Shown one piece after another: positions 55,289-64,000 of a DNA stretch of 64,000 nucleotides. The translations under genes were made by a program, and so were the position numbers. The notes under the pieces were generated by a model. That model was given only the letters and a program-made list of their open reading frames with translations. It was not told the DNA's origin and made no database searches. The DNA comes from Capra hircus. Its lineage: Eukaryota; Chordata; Mammalia; Artiodactyla; Bovidae. Location of the stretch: positions 28,990,001-29,054,000 of the forward strand of contig NC_030836.1 in the NCBI RefSeq assembly GCF_001704415.2, read 5' to 3'. Position 1 is the stretch's first letter. Each line of letters starts with the position of its first letter.

Positions 55289-55425
55289 TGTCCTAGCGCC
55301 TGGGGTCCGGCTCTGTAAATGCTGGCTGGTGCACTTTCTGTGATTCAGGGCAGGGGCCCAGAGTCTGAAGATCACTCTCTTTGGGGGCCAGAAAGCCAGG
55401 CAGGTGCTCTCTGTCTTCTCTGCCT
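55289..55425 (+). repeat. Local duplication: second copy of segment A
   Basis: Starts 'tgtcctagcgcctggggtcc' and tracks segment A through 'gctctgtaaatgctggctgg' and 'aggtgctctctgtcttctct', with a small internal insertion ('gggcaggggcccagagtctg'). It lies 644 bases downstream of copy 1 and 13 bases after the end of segment B. No TG tract follows it. Confidence 0.9.
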
Positions 55426-55619
55426 GCCTCTGGCCGTATGATCTTCGGCATGTCTGGAGCTCTGATTCTCCACCAGAATGTCTGATAACAGGGCTAACAG
55501 TGCAATGCACTGGATCGGTCACGCAGCACAGATGACAGACGTGAGCTGGGGAGACCTCAACTGACTCTGGGGCAGGACCTTTGACCGCCTGACTTCCCGT
55601 TGCATCCCCGGCACCAGGA

Positions 55620-55705
55620 TGGCACACAGTAGCCTCTCGGTAACTCCTTTTTGCAAAGGCGGGAGCTGAGACTCAGAAAAGGAACTCACTGTTCTAGGTC
55701 ACAGA
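55620..55705 (+). repeat. Possible MIR fragment
   Basis: 'gggagctgagactcagaaaa' followed by 'ctaggtcacagagggattct' is MIR-like but short. Confidence 0.45.
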
Positions 55706-55995
55706 GGGATTCTTGCCCCAGGCAGGAGCTACCTCTCCTGTGCTCCCCCCTGCCCCCATCTCTCCTTTCTCTGAGGTCATGGTTTATCTTCTGGTTCCAA
55801 AGATGTAGGATTGTTGAGGCTGAAACCCCTGGAGCATGGCTGATGGTGGGGCTGGCTGGGCTGGGACCAGTTCTCTGGAAGTACCCCTACCCTGTCCTGC
55901 TTCTCCTGGATCACCTGTCTGGCTCAGAGGGTGTGGGAGGGCTGCCAGGGGGCATCCTCTCAGGCTGGGTGGGCCCTTCTCTCACTTCTCCTTTA

Positions 55996-56103
55996 TGCTA
56001 AGTCATGTCCCACTCTTGGTGACCCCATGGATGGTAGCCTGCCGGGCTCTTCTGTCCACGGGATTTTCCAGGACACAAATATTGGAGTGGGTTGCCGTGT
56101 CCC
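55996..56103 (-). repeat. Bov-tA 3' half, reverse
   Basis: 'tgctaagtcatgtcccactc', 'gaccccatggatggtagcct' and 'tattggagtgggttgccgtg' match the BovA part. The tRNA-like head is missing. Confidence 0.85.
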
Positions 56104-56283
56104 CTTTTCCTTTAGTCCTGTCTTTGGTCCTTTTCCTCTTTCTCTTTTTCTGAGCCCCCCACACTGCCACCGCCTTCCCTCCCTCCTCCTTCTGATTTCT
56201 TTCTCCTTCTCCTCCAACTACCCCTCTTCCTTTGTGTCTGCCTTCCCTTCTTTCCCTTGCCCCTCTGCCCCCGCCCGCCGCAG
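56104..56283 (+). other. Long pyrimidine tract ending in CAG
   Basis: About 175 bases strongly biased to C and T, ending 'cccgcccgccgcag' before 'gtcttggcac'. It has the form of a very strong 3' splice-site tract but may be just a low-complexity CT-rich repeat. I see no distinctive exon after it. Confidence 0.4.
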
Positions 56284-59082
56284 GTCTTGGCACCCACACC
56301 GTTCTGCTTAACGTGGCAGCTGGACTTCGGGTGGGCCGGGCGGGCGCCCTGCAGGCCACAGAGACTCCGGAGGGCCTCCTCCTTGGCAGCCCTAGCGTTT
56401 CTGACTGAGATGGCTCGTCCAGCAGTTGCGTTTGGTGAAGGGCTAGGGCCTGCTGCCCCCAGGTGCTGATGCTCTCATCTTTGGCTTAGCTTCCTAGGCC
56501 CTCACCTGCCTCCTTGGACATCTTCCTGGGCGGGAAGGCAGGCTCTCATCCTGGACCTAGAGGGTCTGCCAAGAAATGTGGGCTGGTGGAGCTTCTTTGG
56601 CCTCTGACCTCTGACCCCCACCCTCTTCTCTCCAGAGCACAAAGGCTTTTCCCCAGAGGTACCTGGGGTGGCGGAGGCTGGTCAGAGCAGAGAGGAGAGT
56701 TCTGCTCAGATGCCTTTCAAGTGAGCACAGATGAGTGTGTCCATGGGTTGTGTGCCCGACAGAACGCAGGCCTGCACCCATGGGTGGACAAGAATAGGGT
56801 GCACTGGTGTTGGTCTGGGCGCCCCTCTAGGCCTTCACGGTGCAGCCCTGTCCCAGCCCTGAGCTCTCCTCTCCTCTCCTTTGCACCCAGGCTCTGCTGT
56901 GTCTTGGGGGCCAACTGGTCCCCTGCTGTGGTCCCACGCGATGGTGACTGATCCCTGTCCACCCGCTCAGCTGCCTGGGGGCCCTGGGGCCAGCGTTCGC
57001 CCCCCATCCTCCAAAAGGGAGGCGTGTGGGGGCTTCCTGCCCGGCGTCTCACCCCTGCCAAGGCGGAGGGAATGGTGAACAGCTGCGCTGGCCGTTCCCG
57101 GCTCCGTATGGATTTGGTTTGACAACAAAGCTCCCTCTGTGTGTTCCCGGGCCCCTTACATAACCGGGGCGGGGGAGGCAGGCAGGAGAAGTTGGAGATG
57201 GGGACATGGAGACACCAGGACGGGGCGACTGGAAGGGGACAGGACTGGGAGGAGAGCGGAGGGGCGCGCGCGAGACCGGCTGTCGAGGAGGTAGACAGGA
57301 GTGTGGAGGGAGGAGAGGCTCAGCTCAACCCCGCAGTTCCACTTCCTGCCTCCCAGGGAAGAAGATCGGCTTCCAGGTCCTCTGGCTTTGTCCTGTGGAT
57401 GCCTTTCTGGAGCCCCCAGCTGTCAGCCCGGGACCTGCAGAGGAGGGGAGCGGAGCACGGGGGTGGGATGGGGCCTGGGCCTGAGAGGTGTCCTCACCCG
57501 ACCTGGTCGCTGATCACTTTCCCTAAAGATGGGAGTCCGTCTCCCAGGACCTGGGCCTGGGGAGCCCCTCCAGCTACTCTCTCTGTGGTGATGCTGAGGG
57601 GCCCTGACCCTGTCGGGGAGCAGGGCCCAGGCCTCCCAGGTCCAGGCCCTCAGCCCCTTCAGAGGCCGGTGGCCCTGCACCACGCCTCCATCAATAATCA
57701 GACCCTCTTTGCTCCCTGTGGCTGTCCCTGCAGCTATCCAAATAGAGTGAGAAGAAAATGTTCCCTTTCTAGAACAGCTGGACTGACAGGCTGGGAAGGC
57801 CAGGTGGGCTGGCCAGGCTTGGGTGTGTCCTGGGACCCTGATCCTGACAGCTCCTAGGCAGAATGAGGGCTCTCAGAAGAGGCTGGATGGGGCCTCCCAC
57901 TTGCAGACGGGGCCAGGGCCCCGCAGAGGCTGGCCTCCTGGGCCTTCTCAGGGTTGGCGACTCCTCCGTGCCTCAGTTGCTCCGAGTCGGCTTATGGCCC
58001 CAGCTTCCTTGGAAGGAGCCTCGGGTGTGAGCTGGCCCTGAGGGGGTTGCTCGTGCACAGGCCACCCTTCCAGCCTGAGAACAAGGGCGGCTCTTAAAAG
58101 GGCAGAGGGGAGGAGCTGCTGGCAGAGCCCAGGGTTTTCCTGGGCCCGAGTGACACATCCAGTGGTCTGGCTTGACGCTGGGCACCAGCCTCCATTAGAT
58201 TTAGGGTGCCCATCCAGGGGCATCCCGTGGAACCCCAGGCCAGCAGCTCTGGGGAGAGGGGGTTGGAGAGAGGCGGTGTGGATGAGGCACAAACCGGCCG
58301 AGCAAGCCCGAGACTCCGGAATCCTCAGTCCCCAGGCCCTGACTGCCCCAGTCTTGCCCTCCTCCACCTCCAGGACTGGGTGCCAGGTTGAGTGTGGAAT
58401 TGCTCGTGCCTTAGGGCTTGAGCCCACAGGGGCTCTTATGGGGCAGGAGGTGAGCGGGGGCGTGTCCTGGATTTGTGTGCGGGCAGATGCGGGCGGATGA
58501 TTAGCTGCAGGTGCAGAGAGGCTGGGACAGGCCAGGAGGGTGGTGAGTGAGCACGAGGGGCTGGCGGGGACATCCTCCTCTGGGGCAGTGGCCTCCGCCC
58601 CCTGTCTGACCTTGGCCACCGGCTGCCCCAGGACACTCCCCCACCCCTGAGGACACCTTTACAAGACTGTGTATCCTCCTCCCTTGCTTTCCTGCAGCCT
58701 GCCTCCCCCACGACTCACCTTCCCAGGTACCTCTGAGTCTGACAGGGGTGTGGGGCTCCTGGCCAGGGAGCTGGGCTTGGCCGCCCCGAGCCAGGAGCCC
58801 AGGGTTTCCCTTTACTTAACTTTTGGAGATGCAGAGCTCCCCAGAGGGCTGGTTCAGCCACTCCTGGCTCCTCCCGAAGCTCAGGCTTCTTGGCTGATGG
58901 CCCAAGGGACCTGCAGCCTGACAAACAAACTCCGGTGGAGCTGGAGCCGAAGTTGAAGGAAGCCAGTGGGCAGTGCCCTCCTCGAGGGATGGGGGAAGAG
59001 AGTACCCTGGCAGAAGGGGCCCAGCTGACCCCAGAAGCTGTATGTTGGGGCTGGGAGTAGGGTGGGCAGGGAGGAGGAGGAA

Positions 59083-59087
59083 GTGTG

Positions 59088-59144
<57 letters not shown>
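59083..59144. repeat. (GT)n microsatellite, interrupted
   Basis: About 30 GT units with GC and TA interruptions. Directly precedes the second copy of segment B, as the first TG tract precedes the first copy. Confidence 0.95.
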
Positions 59145-59145
<1 letters not shown>

Positions 59146-59555
59146 GGAGTCAGTTCCTGTGTATTCCCAGGATTTATTCCGGGGCGTGCTCTTGTGTTTG
59201 AGCAGGGATTCATGTGTTTGTGCTCAGAGATGTGTTTGTAGGTTTCGACACACAGGGTCTGAGTGGACCAGAGCTTGAAAAAGAGCTCAGAGTGTCTTCT
59301 GGGTGCCTTCTGGCTCTGGGGTGGGGATGGGGCTGTGGGTTCTCCTGCAGGAGGCCCTGGCCAAGGAGACCCTGGGTCATATTGAATGGGCTGACGCTCT
59401 TCCCAGCAGTTACACCTTCTCTGCTCCGGCCCTACCCCAGAGGGATCACTGCTGAGGCTGGGGCGGCTGGGGGCGGTCTACACGTTCCCCAGTGACACCT
59501 AGAAGTCTAGTCGCCCATCCCTTCCCTCATGGGTAACCTTTACTTCGAGGAGAGT
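59146..59555 (+). repeat. Local duplication: second copy of segment B
   Basis: Shares 'ggagtcagttcctgtgtatt', 'cagagatgtgtttgtaggtt', 'tcagagtgtcttctgggtgc', 'ctctggggtggggatggggc' and 'cctttacttcgag' with 54841-55276 in the same order and orientation. It has small indels. Confidence 0.92.
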
Positions 59556-60429
59556 TGAATATACAACTAATTTGTGGAAAAGCCTTACTAATATAAGAAG
59601 GACTTCAAAAGGGTCTCTCTCACCCGATCTTTACTCCCAGGGGACAGGCTGATGCAGGAAGCAGAGGTCATGTTTTCCTTCTCCACGGTTTCATTTCTCC
59701 TCTAGGCGCCCCACCCTGGGGGCTGTGTACCCGCCACACGGTCAGCGTGCACAGCCCTCCACTCTTGCCCTCTGTGGCTTTGACCCTGTTGGGCTCCTAC
59801 TAGGAATTCAGACGTGGACTGACCTTTGCCCTGCCAGGGGACTTTGGGAGTTCTGGCTCTGGAGAGGGGGACACCACGCTGGACTGAGCTGAAGCTCAAG
59901 TGGAGAGGGCGCTACCCCTGGAGCTGGGAGGCGGAGGTGTGGCTTGGAGAAGGGGTATCACTCTGTGGTGCTGGCTCGGGGGCTGTGGCCACGCCCCGTT
60001 GGAGCATGACATCTTCTCCAGGAGGGGCTGTGCCCGCAGAGGGAAGGCAGCTTCTCCGCTGAGACCTCCAGCTGGCTCCGACGTGGGATCCCCGTGTAGT
60101 GAGTGCAGGCAGAGTGTGGGTGGCAGTCAGTGCCCCCCCCCCGCACCCCGGGGCAGCTGTGTGTGTTCCATGCATTGTGTACAGTGGACCCAGTGGCCAG
60201 GAGGAGAGGTGAGTGTGCACGTGGTTGTGGTGGCAGGCGGGAGCTGTGGACCCCTCCCTATGCCGGGCTGGGGGCAGGCCTTGAGTGGAGAGAGACTGCC
60301 ATCCGTTGGGGGAGGCCCAGACCAAGAGCGTCCTTCAGCTTCCAGGGCCCAAGTGCTTGCTCTGGGCCAGGATGGTACTGAGGCTGTGGGCTTTCAATCC
60401 TGGGCTGCGTTTTGAGGCTCCCAAACCTC

Positions 60430-60515
60430 CCAGAACTTGTTCTTGCTGCTCCCATTTTACAGATGGGAAATCTGAGGCCCAGGAGATGTAGGAGCTTGTC
60501 CAGAGTGACCCTAGA
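60430..60515 (+). repeat. MIR SINE
   Basis: 'cccattttacagatgggaaa' and 'tctgaggcccaggagatgta' are MIR 3'-half consensus. Confidence 0.72.
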
Positions 60516-60637
60516 CAGCTCACCCCAATTCATGGGTGCCAGAGAGTGAGCAGTTCAGACTGCTGGAAGTCTTTATTTCTGGAGATCTCAGGAACCCTTC
60601 ATGTGTCTCTCTGTGCCTCAGTTTCCTTGTCTGTAAA

Positions 60638-60676
60638 TCGGGATTCTTTACCACTGGGCCACCTGGGAAGCCCACC
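60638..60676 (-). repeat. Bov-tA 5' head fragment, reverse
   Basis: 'gggattctttaccactgggc' and 'cacctgggaagcccacc' are the tRNA-like head only. Confidence 0.75.
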
Positions 60677-62084
60677 ATATAGAGTGTTTTAAAAATTAAG
60701 TAAGGTGACACACAAGAGCTGCTGGACAGCCGCAGGGATCTTTTAAAAACTGAATCCAGAGGGTTATGCCTCTATTAATACCCTCTGGTGACTTCTCAAG
60801 GACCATGAGTAATGTCCAGGCTCCGGGGTGGCCTGTGACGTCCTGGATTACCCCGTCAGCGAGCCTCCCTGGCACCACCGCCGGCCCTTCCTCCCCGTCT
60901 CTGGTCACCTGGGACTTGTTTCTGTTACTCATACTTGACAAGCCTCAGGGTCTTTTGCTCTTCTCTTTGGGTGGAAACTCCGCTCCCCTCAGTGCCAACC
61001 CTCCTTCCGCCCCCTCCTTTCCACTGTCTGAGGTCTAAGCCGAGGACCTGCCGACTCTCTGTCCTAAGGTATGCCGGTCTCTCTCTGCTCCACTGCCCTA
61101 TTCTATCGTCCTCACCCTTGTGTTTCACCATTGCTGTTTCTTATTTATCTGTGTGGTCCTAGGATGTCTTCCCCACCACGCGCACGCTGCAGGAGCCCGG
61201 GCCTGTTACCTGATTCCCTGCGGTAGTTCAGTGCCCAAGTCAGCATCCCGGGTGCAGTAGGCCCACAGTGCTCATCAGCTCGTAGTTCTGTGCTCCTTGG
61301 CCTGCCCATGTCCCCAGAGGCCTCACACCCCCAGCCTGCCTTGGTTCAGGGCTGTTCCTGCTGACTCGCCCTTCTGAGGAAAGCAGGGGACAGGGAGGTA
61401 TCCCCTTGGGACTCTTGGCCCTGCCCAGGATCCGTCCTCAGGGCAACCTTTACTTAGAACATTGCCCAGCAGCCTGAGGTTCAGGAAGTGGGTACCAGTG
61501 GGCCAAAGGTGGCAGAACTCTTTCCCTGGAAACCACAATCTGCTGGTAAAAAAAAGGGTATCTGAGTTCAGAGGAAGTGACACAGAAGTATAAATACGAC
61601 GGAGGAGCTGATGATGCCGACTTTCACAGGACACCCCCCACGCTCCAGTGTACACTCAGATCTTTGCATTGGGTTCCTTGTAACTGGGCAGGGATTACAG
61701 AGGAGTGTTTAATTGCCTGTTGTAAATGAGGTAGCTCCTAGCCCATACAGGGACGTTATGGAAAGCAGGATGAATGACCCCTGCAATTGGACATAGCTCT
61801 GTACCAGGTGATGGCTTGACCAGCTGAGGGAGGGCTGGGGTTCAGCCCCACTCCCCACCCAGGCTCGGCCCTACACCCAGCATGTAGGGCTGTGCCCGGC
61901 TGCCCCTGTCGTTCCCTGTCTGCAGAGTGGGACGCAAAGAGAGACAAGAAGGGCTCATGTCTGCTGGACCCCTGAGAGGGAAAGACAAAGTGTGTTCTGT
62001 AGTCTGAGACCAGCAGCTTCTGCTTTTCTATGATAACCACCTTGGAGCTCCTCTCACCTAGCCTATCCAGCCACCCCAGGAGGG
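60677..62084. other. Intronic stretch without recognised feature
   Basis: No repeat or exon I can support. Confidence 0.45.
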
Positions 62085-62190
62085 AGGGCCTCGTTTTTAA
62101 TCTCCACTGGGCACAAACTTGGGATCCAGAGAGGTGACTTGTCTGGTACTTGTCAGCCAGTAAGTGGTTGATCTGGAATTCAGGTCCGGG
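62085..62190 (+). repeat. MIR SINE
   Basis: 'gggatccagagaggtgactt' followed by 'gccagtaagtggttgatctg' and 'gaattcaggtccgggtg' match MIR. Confidence 0.65.
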
Positions 62191-62298
62191 TGTGTGAGTA
62201 CGCCAGAGTTTACATTCCTTATTTAACTATTTATTAATTTTTTTTTGCTTCTTCTCTTTTCCTTTTAGCAGAACTTGAGTTGAAAGTGTATCCCACGG

Positions 62299-62400
62299 GG
62301 AGGGAGGTGGGAGGGGGGTTCATGTTTGGGAACGCATGTAAGAATTAAAGATTTTAAAATTTAAAAAAAATAAAAAAGTAAAATTAAAAAAAAAAAAAAA
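62299..62400 (+). mobile_element. Recent ruminant L1 insertion, 5'-truncated to 102 bases
   Basis: 'gaggtgggaggggggttcat' and 'gggaacgcatgtaagaatta' plus an A-rich tail is the ruminant L1 3' end. The flanks are a perfect 17-base target-site duplication (gaaagtgtatcccacgg) at 62282-62298 and 62401-62417. The undamaged duplication and intact tail point to a young event. Confidence 0.95.
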
Positions 62401-62499
62401 GAAAGTGTATCCCACGGACCCATAAAAAAAAAAAAAATTAAGTGTAAAAGGTCTTAAACACAAAGAAGGTCTCTCTGCCACTCTCACCCCTGCTCTCTT

Positions 62500-63130
62500 A
62501 GTTCCTTTGCATTCTTTGAATATTCGATTCCTGTGGAGACATAGCCACGTCAGCATGTAAGTCATTTGGTCGAAGGGCGTTGGAGATACACGGAACACTG
62601 CTTTCCACCTGCTTTTCTGGAGTTTCGGCGTGTGCTTGGGAGGTCTTCTGGTGGCGTTGTGTTGACACGTGCCTCTTCACAGCTGCATAGTGTTTCATGC
62701 GTTATTTGTGTGCTGTTGCTTCTAAACAGGTCCTTGTGGATTTTCGGTAGATTTTCAAGTCATTTACATCTTTCGCTGTTGCAAATGGTACTGTGTGTAA
62801 AGATCATGATGGAAATGTTCGTGCAGACGCAGGAGACTTTTCTGTAGAAGTAACGATGGAATTCCCAGGCTAAGGGGATTTCAACAGATATTGCCAAGTC
62901 ACTTCCAAAAAGGTCACCATGATTCACCCTGATCTTAGAAAGGGCCTGTTCCCCACCTCCTCCAGCTCTGGCAGGCCTCTGGAGCTTTGCTATTAAGATC
63001 AGTGAAGAACAAGCCTTTCCTCTGTGCCATTATATTATGTATTGTAAGCTGCTCATTCATGTCCTTTGCCTGTTTCTCTGTTGATTTGTTGACTTGTTTC
63101 CTTATTGACTTGCATGAGCAGATTATAGGC
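62500..63130 (-). repeat. Old LINE-1 3' region, reverse
   Basis: 'cacagctgcatagtgtttca', 'tttcgctgttgcaaatggta' and 'cattcatgtcctttgcctgt' are typical of old mammalian L1 read in reverse. Diverged; subfamily not assignable. Confidence 0.65.
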
Positions 63131-63559
63131 TAAAGGGAATTCTTTTGGTCTGATACGCATATGTTAGGGGGGTACTTTTCCTCGTTTGTCATTTGTCTTT
63201 TAACTGTTCATTCTCCCTCTCTCTCTCTTTCGCCATTCTTCCTTCCCTTCTGCTCCTTAAATCTTTATGTTGTTGCATTTCCCTTTTCTTTTATAGCTTC
63301 TGAAGTTTTGACTTAAAATCTGTAACTCCGTGTCTTCAATATAAAACTATTTCAAAATGGAAAGCATAACAGATTCCCATATGACAGCCAGATTTGCAGA
63401 TGTTAATGTTTTTGCATATTATATCTGATGTTTTAAAAGAAATAAAGTGTTTAGAAGAATAGAACGGAGCCCTGACTCTGTAATCCATCCCAGTCTATTT
63501 GATCTCTTGGTGAATGTAATAGTCACCAAGAGTTGGGTGATTCCTCCATTTCTTTTTTA

Positions 63560-63785
63560 AACTTCTAATTTTATATTGGAGCATAGCTGATTAACAGTGT
63601 TGTGACAACAGCCAAGAGACTCAGCCATATATATACCTGTATCCATTCTCCCCCAGACTCCCACCATCCAGGCTGCCACATAGCACTGAGTAGAGTTCTC
63701 AGTGTGCTGTACTGCAGGTCCTTGTTGGTTACCCATTTTAAATGTAGCAGTGTGCACATGTCAATCTCCATGTTTTTTTAAAAAT
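63560..63785 (-). repeat. LINE-1 3' end, reverse orientation
   Basis: 'attggagcatagctgattaa', 'gagtagagttctcagtgtgc' and 'gtccttgttggttacccatt' match the same artiodactyl L1 3' end seen at 8365 and 46811, all three in reverse. Confidence 0.85.
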
Positions 63786-64000
63786 TCTTATAGCTCACAT
63801 ACCATCTGTAGAGTCTTGTTTTATGTGTTTTTAAAGTTAATGAGATCACACTACTTGTATCCTTTGACAGCATTTTAAAAAGCTTAAGCATCAGGTTTAT
63901 CCTAATAGATCCATATGAGGAATTTTTTCAATTTAAGTCACTGTATAGTATTTAATTGTGTGATGATACAGAGTTTGTTCAGCTGTCCCTCTGTTTGTGG
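63786..64000 (-). repeat. Probable old LINE-1 fragment continuing past the window
   Basis: 'cactgtatagtatttaattg' and 'cagagtttgttcagctgtcc' resemble reverse L1 3' sequence. Truncated by the window end. Confidence 0.5.

Larger units (their letters stand above)
48493..64000 (+). other. ST3GAL4: Putative ST3GAL4 intron 1 (open at the window end)
   Basis: Begins at the GTGAGT donor and runs past the window. 48661-50446, 50656-52190, 56101-59082 and 59556-60430 are GC-rich with many chance open frames and no feature I can support. Alternative 5' exons, which are known for this gene in human, could be hidden here but cannot be identified by eye. Confidence 0.55.

Noticed and set aside
48493..64000. 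A search for the ST3GAL4 first coding exon (short tail plus Leu/Val-rich signal anchor)
   Set aside because: No segment encoding the expected type II membrane anchor beside good splice sites was found. The coding exons probably lie beyond the window.
1..64000. CRISPR arrays, operons, phage or bacterial defence systems, endogenous retroviral LTRs
   Set aside because: Nothing of the kind was seen. The sequence is mammalian, direct repeats are target-site duplications or microsatellites, and no LTR pair or retroviral protein remnant was recognised.

Overview
This is mammalian nuclear DNA from a ruminant, most likely cattle or a close relative (bison, yak, buffalo, sheep or goat not excluded). 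Bov-tA SINEs, BovB (RTE) LINE fragments, CHR-type tRNA-Glu SINEs and ruminant L1 3' ends are scattered throughout, alongside older MIR and L2 relics. Coding sequence is sparse, exons are short and bounded by AG/GT splice signals, and there are no operons. Almost all open reading frames above 60 codons are chance frames or retrotransposon remnants.

Layout. Positions 1-39085 hold most of DCPS (scavenger mRNA decapping enzyme) on the + strand. The window opens inside exon 2. Exons 3 to 6 lie at 24946-25091, 31867-31980, 36776-36886 and 38687-38953, followed by a short 3' UTR and an AATAAA signal at 39059. Joined across the splice sites, the exons give a continuous frame that runs in register with the human protein from about residue 91 to residue 337. 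It keeps the cap-stacking Trp175, Lys207 and the HIT triad His275/277/279. Intron 2 is 24.8 kb and carries most of the repeats.

Positions 39086 to about 47880 are intergenic and include a 2.1 kb BovB copy with reverse-transcriptase remnants. A CpG island at about 47880-48660, with GC boxes and a good splice donor at 48493, looks like a TATA-less promoter plus untranslated first exon. By gene order around human DCPS (TIRAP, DCPS, ST3GAL4, KIRREL3) this should be the ST3GAL4 promoter, with 48493-64000 its long first intron. I found no ST3GAL4 coding exon, so that identity rests on synteny. The intron contains two (TG)n tracts and a local duplication.

I found no undescribed biological system. 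The most informative structures are retrotransposition events that can be read at base level: a dimeric SINE inside one target-site duplication (7153-7488), a BovB and a SINE that used the same target site (41392-43740), and a short L1 with a perfect 17-bp duplication (62282-62417). Also worth a look are the split A-(TG)n-B duplication at 54.6-59.6 kb, G-rich antisense sequence at the CpG island, and a small charged ORF in an ancient repeat-like block at 17.6 kb. Repeat names come from remembered consensus sequences, not a database search.
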